From assembly GCA_026647565.1 (NCBI GenBank), contig JAPKGU010000011.1, positions 1 through 41,698 of the forward strand: a stretch of DNA of 41,698 bases. The letters run 5' to 3'. Position 1 is the stretch's first letter, and each line of letters opens with the position of its first letter. A program made the translations under genes and the position numbers. Under the pieces are notes generated by a model. It ran no database searches and was not told the DNA's origin. It was given only the letters and a program-made list of their open reading frames with translations. Shown here piece after piece: positions 1 through 8,428 of this stretch. This DNA is from Phycisphaerales bacterium. Lineage in GTDB: Bacteria; Planctomycetota; Phycisphaerae; Phycisphaerales; UBA1924.

Positions 1-15
1 GCGATCGCGGAGAGA

Positions 16-876
16 CTACACAAGCTTCAACGCATAGAAGATCGCCGTGAAGACCAGGTCCGCGATGACGATCGCCACCACGGACTGCACGACCGTCGAC
101 GTGGTGGCGTTGCCGACCCCGGCCGCGCCCCCGGTGACCTTCAGCCCGTTCCCGCACGCGATCAGACCGATCAGGGCGCCGAAAACGGTCGCCTTCATGG
201 TTCCCGTCGCAAAGTCAACGAACTTCGCCTGCAGCAGCGTGTTCCGCACATACGTCGTCAGGGGGATGTCGAGGATCGTGATCGAGACCGCCATCGAAGA
301 AGCGATCGAGACCGTGCTTGCGATCACACCCAGCGCGGTCATGCTGAGGATCGTCGCGAACACGCGCGGCACCACGAGGAAACGCACCGGGTTCAGCGCG
401 TGCGCCTCAAGGGCCTCGACCTCCTCGCTCACCACCATCGTGCCGATCTCGGCCGCGATCGATGCGCCCGCAAAGCCCGTCAGCACGATCGCCCCGATCA
501 GCGGGCCCAGCTCGCGCAGCACCGCAACCCCGACGATGTTGGCAATAAGCTCCCGCTGCCCGAATCCGTCGAGCGGCGGCGCCAGCTGAAGCGCAAGAAT
601 CAGCCCGACGCAGCCGGACACCAGCCCCACGATGAAAATCGAGCGAACGCCGACGCGCACAATCTGGAAGATCAGCGCGGAGTTCCCCTTGCGGACCTTC
701 GGATTGACCAGGCCGTGGGCGATCCAACGGATCGCCGCGCCGAAGAGGATTACCAGATCCCCGACATGCGCGAGCAGCGCAAAGGCCCTCTCGCCGATCT
801 GCGCGACCGCTCCAACCAGATGGCCGAGCAGGCGGGACGGGACGCCGGGGGCTTGATCGGACTCGGGTGGGGGCAT
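16..876 (-). CDS. MlaE-family ABC transporter permease
   Basis: The 286-residue protein is a polytopic inner-membrane permease of the MlaE/YrbE family, which works with an MlaF ATPase and an MCE-domain protein to move phospholipids between membranes. The family signature is at residues 121-171: RELGPLIGAIVLTGFAGAS, then AAEIGTM, EEVEALEAHALNP and VPRV. About five hydrophobic segments follow an amphipathic N-terminus. It is the last gene of a leftward operon and starts 9 bases after the STAS gene. No MlaF ATPase or MCE gene is visible before the left edge, so those partners are either beyond it or elsewhere. The family assignment is firm. The substrate is inferred from the family only. Confidence 0.93.
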   Translation of the reverse strand: MPPPESDQAPGVPSRLLGHLVGAVAQIGERAFALLAHVGDLVILFGAAIRWIAHGLVNPKVRKGNSALIFQIVRVGVRSIFIVGLVSGCVGLILALQLAPPLDGFGQRELIANIVGVAVLRELGPLIGAIVLTGFAGASIAAEIGTMVVSEEVEALEAHALNPVRFLVVPRVFATILSMTALGVIASTVSIASSMAVSITILDIPLTTYVRNTLLQAKFVDFATGTMKATVFGALIGLIACGNGLKVTGGAAGVGNATTSTVVQSVVAIVIADLVFTAIFYALKLV

Positions 877-885
877 GTTCCCGAC

Positions 886-1233
886 TCACGCACCGATCGC
901 GTCGTCAAGCGACGCGACGATGTTGAAGTAATGGTGCAGCCGCGCGATCTCGAACAGCGCCTTCACCTTCTGATTCATCGCGCACAGCACGAGCTTCGTG
1001 CTGTTGCTCTTCGCGTTCTTCATCGCCTCGACCAGTGTCGCAAGTCCCGAGGAGTCCATGTACTCAACGCTCGCAAGATTCACGATCAGCGTGACCGGCT
1101 TGTCCCCCTGGACCGATCGCAGCGAGTTCCGAAGCGCCGGTGAGCGGCTCATGTCGAGGTCCCCTTTCGGAGACACCACGACAGCCCTCTCCCGCCTTTC
1201 AATCTGAATGTCAATCGCAGACGCATCAGCCAT
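886..1233 (-). CDS. STAS-domain protein (anti-sigma factor antagonist type)
   Basis: A 115-residue single STAS domain protein of the SpoIIAA/RsbV type. The phosphorylation loop is EYMDSSGLATLVEAM, with candidate serines at 61 and 62. Such proteins bind an RsbW-like kinase when unphosphorylated and release its target. I chose the ATG at 1233 because the domain begins right after it and because its first bases overlap the stop of the upstream ATPase gene by 8 bases, which suggests translational coupling. A start at 1287 would add 18 arginine-rich residues inside the neighbour. The gene lies between an RsbW-like ATPase and an MlaE permease. It could therefore be an MlaB-like subunit of the transporter instead of, or as well as, a partner-switching regulator. 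Confidence 0.88.
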   Translation of the reverse strand: MADASAIDIQIERRERAVVVSPKGDLDMSRSPALRNSLRSVQGDKPVTLIVNLASVEYMDSSGLATLVEAMKNAKSNSTKLVLCAMNQKVKALFEIARLHHYFNIVASLDDAIGA

Positions 1234-1729
1234 GATTGCACCCCGGACACGGCGACGACTCGCTTCCCCCGCAGGACGCGGGGCCACCAGACGCGCTTTC
1301 GGTCGCCACCCGCTTGACCATCGTCAGGCGCATCCCGACCGGGCCTCGCTTCTCGTATCGTACGTCGTCCATCACCTCGTTGATGATGTGGACACCAAGA
1401 CCGCCCGGACGCACGTCGTCCAGATCACGGCTCTTGATCACATTCGGTTCGACCTGCCTCGCCTCGTCCTCGATCACGATCCGAAGCATGTCCGGGCGAT
1501 CGGGCGTGCCCTCCGGGAAGATGCTGAGCCAGATCGGCCGGTCCGGCTGCCGGTCGTACCCATGGCGGATCACGTTGCACAGCGCCTCGTCCACCGCAAG
1601 GGCGATCTGGCAGCACGCCATCTCGTCGAACGACAAACGCTTGGCCACCGCCGAGACCAGCTCCCTCGCCCCGCAGAGATAGAGCGGGTTGCTCAGGATC
1701 TCCAGTCGAACATGCGGCTTCTCGTTCAT
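1226..1729 (-). CDS. RsbW-like ATP-binding protein (HATPase, anti-sigma/serine kinase type)
   Basis: The 167-residue protein is a stand-alone GHKL ATPase domain of the RsbW/SpoIIAB class. The N-box is DEALCNVIRHGY near residues 47-58, a G1-like segment is VIEDEARQVEP, and the G2 loop is PGGLGVHIINEVMDDVRYE. In G1 the usual D-x-G-x-G glycines are replaced (DEARQ), a variant found in many stand-alone regulators of this class. The start at 1729 overlaps the upstream lipoprotein stop as ATGA, and the stop lies inside the start of the STAS gene, so the three genes are tightly coupled. The likely role is to bind or phosphorylate the adjacent STAS protein. No sigma factor is adjacent, so the final target is unknown. 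Confidence 0.87.
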   Translation of the reverse strand: MNEKPHVRLEILSNPLYLCGARELVSAVAKRLSFDEMACCQIALAVDEALCNVIRHGYDRQPDRPIWLSIFPEGTPDRPDMLRIVIEDEARQVEPNVIKSRDLDDVRPGGLGVHIINEVMDDVRYEKRGPVGMRLTMVKRVATESASGGPASCGGSESSPCPGCNHG

Positions 1730-2190
1730 TCGGCATCTCCGGGAGAGACCTCGGACCTGCCATCCGTCACGCGAGCGGATCCCTCGACCGTGCTCACACC
1801 CGACTCCCACCACTCCACCCAACGGTCCGTTGCCTCCCGCCGTTCCTGCTCCGTTCCCGCAAAATCATACCCAAGTGTCTGTCCTGTCAGGCGTTCCAAC
1901 GTCCGGATCGCCGTGAATCGAACCGCACTGTCATCAGAATCCAGCTCGCCGATCAACTCAGGAATCTTCGAGCGGTCCCCTCTCGCCGCCGTCTCCAGCA
2001 TCGCCTCAATCCGACCGGTCGGATCGTGTGAGCCATATCCCCGAGGGATCGGCTTCGTACAGCCGGCCACGCCGGCCAGAGCGACCAATGCGACCGTTCT
2101 CGCGATGGAAGAGACCACGTCCAAGTCTTGGATGGTACCAACCCGGAAAGGGATTCGCCCGATCCACAAGCGAACGTCCGAGAACATCAC
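1726..2190 (-). CDS. Putative lipoprotein with HEAT-repeat-like segment
   Basis: A protein of up to 154 residues with a hydrophobic stretch ending in a lipobox, [10 protein letters not shown], so it is probably lipid-anchored. The mature part contains a HEAT-like repeat, [20 protein letters not shown] followed by [14 protein letters not shown], a pattern common in planctomycete proteins that test local damage or scaffold partners. The start is uncertain. The ATG at 2190 has a GGAG about 11 bases upstream but gives a long leader before the hydrophobic core. A GTG at 2118 would give a compact 20-residue lipoprotein signal but has a weak ribosome site. The gene heads the leftward ATPase-STAS-MlaE operon and diverges from guaA. 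Its function is unknown. Confidence 0.7.
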   Translation of the reverse strand: MMFSDVRLWIGRIPFRVGTIQDLDVVSSIARTVALVALAGVAGCTKPIPRGYGSHDPTGRIEAMLETAARGDRSKIPELIGELDSDDSAVRFTAIRTLERLTGQTLGYDFAGTEQERREATDRWVEWWESGVSTVEGSARVTDGRSEVSPGDAE

Positions 2191-2262
2191 CGATTCCGCT
2201 CCGTCGCCCTCCTACGCTTGGCCCTTCCTCGCCCCGGCCGGGCGGGTCAGGAGCACACAGCG

Positions 2263-3825
2263 ATGACCAGGCGCGTGCACGACGAACTCGTGGTGGTGCT
2301 CGACTTCGGCTCCCAGACCGCCCAGCTCATCGCGCGTCGAATCCGCGAAGCCGGCGTCTTCTCCATGATGGTCAGGCCCGACCTCCCCGCCCATGAGATC
2401 CGGGCTCTCAATCCGAAGGGCATCGTGCTCTCAGGAGGACCGTCCAGCGTCTACGAGGCCGGTGCACCCCGCTGCGATCCCGCCGTCTTCGACCTTGGCA
2501 TTCCGGTTCTGGGCATCTGCTACGGGATGCAACTGGCCTGCCAGACCCTCGGCGGCAGAGTGTCGGGGGGATCGCACCGCGAGTTCGGACGCGCAAACCT
2601 CCACGTCCAGGACCGCTCCGACCTCCTCAGCGCGATCCCCGAGAGGACCAGTGTGTGGATGTCGCACGGCGATCAGGTCACCGGGCTTGGCGAAGCCGGA
2701 TTCGAGACGCTCGCCTCGACCCCGACATGTCCACAGGCCGCCGTCCGCCTCGCGAGTGCCGGACGAACCTTCTACGGTGTGCAGTTCCACCCCGAAGTCA
2801 CGCACACGCCCCACGGGGCAGACATCATCCGCAACTTCCTGTTCGAGATCTGCCGCTGCAGCGGCACCTGGAAGATGGCCGACTTCGCAAAGCACGAGAT
2901 CGAACGCATCCGCACGATCGTCGGCAAGGAGAGGGTCATCTGCGGGCTTTCCGGAGGCGTTGACTCGTCCGTCGCCGCCGTGCTGATCCACGAGGCAATC
3001 GGCGATCAGCTCACCTGCGTCTTCGTCGACAACGGCCTCTTGCGCAAGAACGAACGCGAGCTTGTTCAGGCAACGTTCCGCGACCACTTCAAGATCGATC
3101 TGCGTGTCGCGGACGCCGAAGCCGCCTTCCTCAGCGATCTCGCCGGCATCACCGACCCGCAGGAGAAGCGTCGTCGCATCGGCGCCCGGTTCATCAGGGT
3201 CTTCGACGAGGCCGCCGCCAGCATCGGGAACGCGAGGTTTCTTGCACAGGGCACGCTCTATCCCGACGTCATCGAGTCCGGTCACGGGCACGCCGGTCAG
3301 TCGGCCAACATCAAGCTGCACCACAACGTCGGCGGCCTGCCGGCCGACATGAAGTTCGAGCTGATCGAACCGCTCCGCGATCTCTTCAAGGACGAGGTTC
3401 GCCAGCTCGGCGAGGTGCTCGGAATCCCCGCGCAGATCGTCTGGAGGCACCCCTTCCCCGGACCGGGCCTCGCCGTTCGCGTGCTCGGCGAGATCACACG
3501 GCCCAAGCTCGACCTCCTCCGCGACTGCGACGAGATCCTCCTGGAAGAGATCGTCGCGAACGAGCTGTACCGGCGGACGAGCCAGGTCTTCGCCGTCCTT
3601 CTCCCTGTCAAGAGCGTCGGCGTGATGGGGGACGGCCGCACCTACGACAGCGTGGTCGCGATCCGGGCCGTCGAGACCCAGGACTTCATGACCGCTGATT
3701 GGGCTCGCATTCCCTTCGACGTGCTCGCAACGATCTCGAACCGCATCATCAACGAGGTCCGTGGCGTCAATCGCGTCGTCTACGACATCTCGAGCAAGCC
3801 GCCTGCGACCATCGAGTGGGAGTAG
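2263..3825 (+). CDS. guaA: GMP synthase (glutamine-hydrolysing)
   Basis: GuaA converts XMP, glutamine and ATP to GMP in the cytosol. The 520-residue length fits the family. The N-terminal class I amidotransferase has the nucleophile loop [11 protein letters not shown] (Cys86) and the [11 protein letters not shown] histidine-glutamate pair. The ATP-pyrophosphatase P-loop [12 protein letters not shown] starts near residue 227, and the dimerisation domain ends in the conserved PPATIEWE. The ATG at 2263 is preceded by AGGAG at 2249-2253. An upstream extension from 2128 is not homologous in character and lies in the divergent promoter region. The gene is followed after 4 bases by an acetyltransferase gene. 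Confidence 0.98.
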   Translation: MTRRVHDELVVVLDFGSQTAQLIARRIREAGVFSMMVRPDLPAHEIRALNPKGIVLSGGPSSVYEAGAPRCDPAVFDLGIPVLGICYGMQLACQTLGGRVSGGSHREFGRANLHVQDRSDLLSAIPERTSVWMSHGDQVTGLGEAGFETLASTPTCPQAAVRLASAGRTFYGVQFHPEVTHTPHGADIIRNFLFEICRCSGTWKMADFAKHEIERIRTIVGKERVICGLSGGVDSSVAAVLIHEAIGDQLTCVFVDNGLLRKNERELVQATFRDHFKIDLRVADAEAAFLSDLAGITDPQEKRRRIGARFIRVFDEAAASIGNARFLAQGTLYPDVIESGHGHAGQSANIKLHHNVGGLPADMKFELIEPLRDLFKDEVRQLGEVLGIPAQIVWRHPFPGPGLAVRVLGEITRPKLDLLRDCDEILLEEIVANELYRRTSQVFAVLLPVKSVGVMGDGRTYDSVVAIRAVETQDFMTADWARIPFDVLATISNRIINEVRGVNRVVYDISSKPPATIEWE

Positions 3826-3829
3826 GCCC

Positions 3830-4462
3830 ATGTTGCGCACGCCCATCCGACGCGCCGTCGAGACAGGCCCGCGCGTCTACCTCCGGCGCCCCACCCAGTC
3901 CGATCGCGCTGAGTTCGTCGCGCTGCGAGCCAGAAACCGACGCCACCTCGAACGCTGGGAGCCGATCCCGCGCGGCCACGACGCCTTCACGCCCTCCGAG
4001 CTCGACAAGGCCTTCGATCGCGAACTGCGACTCCGACGCACGAAGTCCGACGAGCGATTCCTGATCTGCCTCGTCACCTCAGGTGCCATCGTGGGAAAGA
4101 TCTCGATCTCCGGAATCTTCCGCGGACCGCTCCAGGAATGCCGGCTTGGATACTGGTTGGGCCGCGAGTTCTGCGGCCACGGCCTCATGACCGAGGCAGT
4201 CGCGCTGGCGACCCGCTACGCGTTCGCAACGCTCGCGCTCCACCGAGTCGAAGCCAACATGCAACCCCACAACCACGCCTCGCGCGCCGTCGTCCGAAAG
4301 AACGGCTTCTGCCAGGAGGGCTTCTCACCAAAGTACCTCTGCATCCGGGGTCGCTGGCGGGACCATGAACGGTGGGCCGTCACGAGGGAGAACTGGTCCG
4401 ATCGGGCGCCGACCGCCACCCCACGGCCAATCGCACGTAAGCCCATCCCCGGCAAGGGCTAA
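3830..4462 (+). CDS. GNAT-family N-acetyltransferase (RimJ/RimL type)
   Basis: The 210-residue protein carries a GNAT fold of the ribosomal-protein-alanine acetyltransferase type. The N-terminal strand is GPRVYLRRPTQSDRAEFVAL. A central EC.LGYWLGREFCGHGLMTEA segment matches the acetyl-CoA binding motif A, and LALHRVEANMQPHNHASRAV followed by VRKNGFCQEG is the typical motif B region. It begins 4 bases after guaA, so the two genes are probably cotranscribed. The substrate cannot be read from sequence: ribosomal S5/S18 or L12 N-termini are known substrates of relatives, but many planctomycete members are uncharacterised. About 30 residues at the C-terminus are low-complexity and basic. Confidence 0.9.
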   Translation: MLRTPIRRAVETGPRVYLRRPTQSDRAEFVALRARNRRHLERWEPIPRGHDAFTPSELDKAFDRELRLRRTKSDERFLICLVTSGAIVGKISISGIFRGPLQECRLGYWLGREFCGHGLMTEAVALATRYAFATLALHRVEANMQPHNHASRAVVRKNGFCQEGFSPKYLCIRGRWRDHERWAVTRENWSDRAPTATPRPIARKPIPGKG

Positions 4463-4591
4463 CCGTTCGGTCCCCCGGCCTTCGCCTCACGGACCCGAAC
4501 CCGATCCGCGTTTCACCCGTAACGCCTGTTCGAACAAGTACATCGAATCCCCAACACAGTCTGTCCCGTACCAACCCTTCGGAGAAACCAC

Positions 4592-5224
4592 ATGCACGCA
4601 TCCCGTTCTCGTCTGCTCACCGGCGCCATCGCGATCTCCGCCCTGACGCTCGCCTCAGGACTTGCGATCGCCTCCACCAGCGCACAGCGCACCTCGACGA
4701 GCGCCGTGACCGCCGCGTCGTCGGACTACGTGATCGACGCGGTGCACTCGACCATCATCTTCCGCATCAAGCACATGGACGCCTCGTACTCGTACGGGCG
4801 CTTCAACAAGATCGACGGCGTCGCAAACTACGACGCAGCCGGCGGGCTGACCGGCCTGAAGATCAACGTCGACGTCGATTCGGTCGACACCGCCAACAGC
4901 GCTCGCGACGAGCACCTTCGCAATCCCGACTTCTTCAACACCAAGCAGTTCCCGAAGGCGACCTTCAAGAGCAGCGGCGTCAAGAAGTCGGGCGATCACA
5001 CGTACGACGTCACCGGCGAGTTCACCCTCATGGGCGTGACGAAGACCATCACCGTCGCGCTCGAGCACACCGGAAACGGGAAGTCCATGCAGGGCGCAGA
5101 CCTCGCGGGCTTCGAGGGCACCTTCACCCTCAAGCGCAGCGACTTCGGGATCACCAAGTACCTCCCCACCGCCATCGGCGACGGTGTCCGCCTGACGATC
5201 TCGCTCGAGACCATCAAGCAATAA
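4592..5224 (+). CDS. Secreted YceI-family lipocalin-like protein
   Basis: The 210-residue protein starts with a signal peptide of about 32 residues ending near TSAQ, so it is probably periplasmic. The YceI domain runs from about residue 45 to the end: DYVIDAVHSTIIFRIKHM, GLTGLKINVDVDSVDTANS with RDEHLRNPDFFNTKQFP, a central GEFTLMGVTKTITV, and RSDFGITKYLP. Family members form a beta-barrel that binds long polyprenoid molecules; in most bacteria the physiological role is not settled. The upstream 128 bases hold a weak dyad (4465-4500) and a TTCGA/TCGAA pair at 4529-4547 but no convincing promoter. The next gene encodes a membrane protein. Confidence 0.93.
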   Translation: MHASRSRLLTGAIAISALTLASGLAIASTSAQRTSTSAVTAASSDYVIDAVHSTIIFRIKHMDASYSYGRFNKIDGVANYDAAGGLTGLKINVDVDSVDTANSARDEHLRNPDFFNTKQFPKATFKSSGVKKSGDHTYDVTGEFTLMGVTKTITVALEHTGNGKSMQGADLAGFEGTFTLKRSDFGITKYLPTAIGDGVRLTISLETIKQ

Positions 5225-5343
5225 GTCCCCCGCCTGCATGAGACCAACCGGGGACGCCGCCCACAGCGACGCGCCCCGATTCAATCGCCGACTTCCGCTC
5301 CCACCCGAAGCGCGCACCCGGCGCGCCGAACTCGGAGCCTCGC

Positions 5344-6213
5344 ATGCCCTCCCTCACAGGTCTGCTCATCGGCGGCGTGCTGCCGGGGCTGATCGCGCTC
5401 GCGCTCCTCGGACTGCCGCGCCTCTCCGGACACCAGCGGATCGTCGCGCTCTCCGCCCTGCTGGCTCCACTCTTCGTCGCCCTTGCCTTTCTGCCCGCGC
5501 CGATCGTTGTGAACGGCAAGCACGACCTCTGGCCGTTGAACGCGGCGGAGAGGGCCATCGCCATCGCCCTTGCCGCGGGAGCCCTCGGCGCCGTCGGCCG
5601 CGCCCTTGCACGAAAGGGCCATGCCCCCGCGATCGCCGCGATCGGCTCCGGCGCGTTCGCGGCCCTCGCCGTGCTCATCGCGCTCCATCCGCACGCGGTC
5701 TCGACCGGCCTTCTCGTCGGCGTCTGCGCAGCAGCGGGCCTGTGGACCTCGCTCGCGGCGGTCACGCTCGCACGCGCCGAGGCCGCTCGCCCCGGACTCT
5801 CAACTCCCCTCATGCTCGCCCTCACGCTCTTTGCCGCGAGTCTCGTCATGCTCTTCTCCGCGATCGGCACGTTCGCCCAGCAGGTCGGCGCCCTCGTCGC
5901 GATCACGACGAGCGTTGCCCTGATCTCGCTGTGGAAGCGGGTCCCGGTCCTCGGCGTCTCGGGATACGGCGTTGTCCTCTCGATTCTCGCATACTTCGTC
6001 GTCGGCGCGTGGCAGCTGTCGCGCAATCCGGCGATCGGCGCCCTTGCGATCGTGGTCCTGCTCCCCGTCGCGATCCCCTTCCTCGTTCGCTTCGGCGCGA
6101 CTCGCACGCGACGCATCGCTTCCTGGATCGCGATCATGGCCGGATGCCTCGGCGCGATCGCCTGGGGGTACTCGATCTACAGCGACGCGCTGCAGGCGGC
6201 GCCCGCGTGGTGA
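5344..6213 (+). CDS. Polytopic membrane protein of unknown function
   Basis: The 289-residue protein is almost entirely hydrophobic, with about nine predicted membrane-spanning segments separated by very short loops, such as GLLIGGVLPGLIALALLGL near the N-terminus and IASWIAIMAGCLGAIAWGY near the C-terminus. Basic residues at RKGHAP and FGATRTRRIA suggest cytoplasmic loops. I do not recognise a family. It follows the YceI-like gene by 119 bases on the same strand and converges on the RluD-type gene with only 26 bases between stops. The reading frame shows the codon bias of its neighbours, so I think it is a real gene, but no function can be given. Confidence 0.75.
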   Translation: MPSLTGLLIGGVLPGLIALALLGLPRLSGHQRIVALSALLAPLFVALAFLPAPIVVNGKHDLWPLNAAERAIAIALAAGALGAVGRALARKGHAPAIAAIGSGAFAALAVLIALHPHAVSTGLLVGVCAAAGLWTSLAAVTLARAEAARPGLSTPLMLALTLFAASLVMLFSAIGTFAQQVGALVAITTSVALISLWKRVPVLGVSGYGVVLSILAYFVVGAWQLSRNPAIGALAIVVLLPVAIPFLVRFGATRTRRIASWIAIMAGCLGAIAWGYSIYSDALQAAPAW

Positions 6214-6239
6214 TCGCGTTCCCGTGATGCCCCTTCCGA

Positions 6240-7433
6240 TCAGATCCTGATCTCGACCGTCGCCCCCGGTGTTTCCATCGATTCGACCCGATCTCCCGCC
6301 CGGAGCGAGGCGATCAGCTCGCCCATGTCGCCACGCATCGGCGATGTGAAACACATGGGCTGGCCGGTGATCGGATGGGTGAATCCGAGCATCGCGGCAT
6401 GCAGCGCCTGACGCGCAATGACGGTGTGCCCCGTGCGATCAACGAACGCCCGCCCGCCGTACATGTCGTCACCCACGATCGGGTAGCCGGTGTGCGAGAG
6501 ATGCACACGAATCTGGTGGGTCCTTCCCGTCTTGAGCTCCAGCTCAACCAGCGTGAAATCCTGATCGCCCACGACGCGATCGTTCAGACGGTATCGCTCC
6601 CTCACGCGGGCGATCGTCACCGAGGGCTTCCCCAGCTCGTCGTGACGCACGACGTACTTCTCGCGATATCCCTTCTCGCGCGAGGGGTGCGGGCCGATCG
6701 GCGCTTCGATCACGTCAACCAGCGGCTCGATGTGCCCCTGAACGACCGCCAGGTACCGCTTGTCGACCCGCCTGTGCTCGAACTGGTGCCCGAGCTTCCA
6801 GTGGGCCTCCTCGCTCTTCGCGAACACGATGCACCCGGACGTGTGCCGGTCGAGCCGGTGCACCACACCGGGCCTCGCGAACTCGTTGCCGACGGCGGAC
6901 AACGCCCCTCCCATCGACGAACGGTGTTTGAAGTGCCACGCGAGCGCGTTCACAAGCGTGCCCGAGTTCTCCGATCGCGCGGGGTGCACGATGATGTCCG
7001 GCCGCTTGTTGAGCACGATCAGGTGCTCGTCCTCGAACAGCACGTCAATCTCGATCTCCTCCGCTCGGATCACTCCCGTGGAAGGAGCCGGCACAACCAC
7101 CTCGACAACATCCCCCGCACGCAACACAGTCGACGCCTTCGGCTGGCGCCCGTTCACCGTCACCCCGCCCCCGTCGATCAGCTTCTGCAGCTGGTTCCGC
7201 GACATGAACGCGATGCGCGTCGTCAGGTACCTGTCGAGCCGTGACTTCAGATCGCGGCGCAGCGAGAACGACACCCGACGCAGCTCCGCGTCGTCCTCAC
7301 CAGACTCGGACTGTTCGATGGCTCGCTGGATCGCCTCCGGATCGACCTTCCCACCCGGAAGGATCAGCCCAGATCCCGTCGAAATGATCTCGTCCCCGTC
7401 GGGCGCCGGAGCGGGGGACCTCGGAGCGCTCAT
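6240..7433 (-). CDS. RluD-type 23S rRNA pseudouridine synthase
   Basis: The 397-residue protein belongs to the RluA/RluD family that isomerises uridine in 23S rRNA. It has a charged N-terminal extension of about 60 residues, an S4 RNA-binding domain at about 66-115 (RLDRYLTTRI, LIDGGGVTVNG), and the catalytic loop VHRLDRHTSGCIVFAKS with Asp195. The downstream LELKTGRTHQIRVHLSHTG and PIVGDDMYGG motifs are typical. The ATG at 7433 overlaps the stop of the upstream TPR-like gene by 4 bases (ATGA), so translation is likely coupled. The exact target uridines cannot be told from sequence, so I give no numbered symbol. Confidence 0.94.
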   Translation of the reverse strand: MSAPRSPAPAPDGDEIISTGSGLILPGGKVDPEAIQRAIEQSESGEDDAELRRVSFSLRRDLKSRLDRYLTTRIAFMSRNQLQKLIDGGGVTVNGRQPKASTVLRAGDVVEVVVPAPSTGVIRAEEIEIDVLFEDEHLIVLNKRPDIIVHPARSENSGTLVNALAWHFKHRSSMGGALSAVGNEFARPGVVHRLDRHTSGCIVFAKSEEAHWKLGHQFEHRRVDKRYLAVVQGHIEPLVDVIEAPIGPHPSREKGYREKYVVRHDELGKPSVTIARVRERYRLNDRVVGDQDFTLVELELKTGRTHQIRVHLSHTGYPIVGDDMYGGRAFVDRTGHTVIARQALHAAMLGFTHPITGQPMCFTSPMRGDMGELIASLRAGDRVESMETPGATVEIRI

Positions 7434-8335
7434 TCAGGGTCCGCAGCCGGAGCCGATTCGTCCTTTGGCTCGCTCGGCGGCACCGAAGTCGGCACCTCGT
7501 CGCCTGCCGGCTCCTGCCCCGCCGGGTCCTGCGCCGCCGGCTCGGGTGCCGCACCAGAGCCATCCGACGGCTCGCTCGGCATCTCGCCCTCGACCGGCGA
7601 GGGCACCGGCTCCGCGGGCGGCGCGATCACCGGCAGTTCAGCCCTGCTCACGAGCGGCGGGACCGCGTTCGAAGCTTCCAGCGCCGCGATGCGCTGCTCA
7701 ACGATCATCAGGTGCAGATCAAACTTGCACCTCTCTGAGATGGCCTTCACCGCGTTGAGGTGCCCCCGAGCAGCGTCCTTGTTTCCGCGCGCCTCCTCGA
7801 CCGCCGCAAGTCCATAGAGCGCTCCGATCGCGTGGATCTCATGCCCCTTTCGCCCCTCGGCCTCGCGAAGCACGGATCCGTAAGCCTCCGCGGCGCGATC
7901 GAGGAAGGCCGACCGATCCGCGTCCGACAGAAGGTCCTCCGGCGTCTCGGGGGTGCCGTCCGAAGCCAGCACCGCACCGGGGCGAAGCCCCGTGCGAATC
8001 GCCTGGAGCCAGGCGTCCCCGGCGCCGAGACGGGCCATGTACGAGACCCCCACGACATTGCCGTGAGAGTTCGCGACGTTGATGAGTGAATCGGGGCTTG
8101 CCGCGAGGAATCCACCCGGCGAGACCCCCTGCAAGTCCGTAAAGGCCGCATCGACGCCGGCAGCGCGTTGCTTCTTGAGATAGTCCAGCCCGACGTAACC
8201 GAGCGAGAGCGCCGCCGCAACCATGAGGATGGGAGTGCCCCATCGCTTCAGGAAGTCGATGAACTCCTGATTCAGCCGCGCCTCTTCACGTCCGGCACGC
8301 TCGCGGATCTCTCTGTGGCGTTGTTCCATCGACAC
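7430..8335 (-). CDS. Membrane-anchored TPR-like protein, function unknown
   Basis: The protein has about 301 residues: a charged N-terminal helix (EQRHREIRERAGREEARLNQ), one membrane segment (GTPILMVAAALSLGYVGLDY, about residues 33-52) and an extracytoplasmic helical region that includes YGSVLREAEGRKGHEIHAIG and ALYGLAAVEEARGNKDAARG, which looks like a TPR repeat. The last 70 residues are rich in Pro, Glu and Ala and probably disordered. The architecture resembles YfgM-type proteins linked to the Sec translocon, but similarity is only general. A GTG at 8335 has GAGGAA about 7 bases upstream; an in-frame ATG lies at 8329. The gene is coupled to the pseudouridine synthase gene. Confidence 0.75.
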   Translation of the reverse strand: MSMEQRHREIRERAGREEARLNQEFIDFLKRWGTPILMVAAALSLGYVGLDYLKKQRAAGVDAAFTDLQGVSPGGFLAASPDSLINVANSHGNVVGVSYMARLGAGDAWLQAIRTGLRPGAVLASDGTPETPEDLLSDADRSAFLDRAAEAYGSVLREAEGRKGHEIHAIGALYGLAAVEEARGNKDAARGHLNAVKAISERCKFDLHLMIVEQRIAALEASNAVPPLVSRAELPVIAPPAEPVPSPVEGEMPSEPSDGSGAAPEPAAQDPAGQEPAGDEVPTSVPPSEPKDESAPAADPE

Positions 8336-8428
8336 GGCAGGTTCCTCGCTGTCTCGACCAGATGGGTCGGGCCTGAACGATAGGTGCCCGACCGAGACCC
8401 GACCTGCCCAAGCCCGCTTGCCGTCCGA

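Noticed and set aside
2431-3846. A 471-codon leftward frame opposite guaA
   Set aside because: It is the antisense shadow of guaA; guaA carries all catalytic motifs and the shadow has none.
4465-4500. Possible terminator after the first GNAT gene
   Set aside because: The GTTCGG / CCGAAC arms have a bulge and a long loop, and no T tract follows, so I do not list it.
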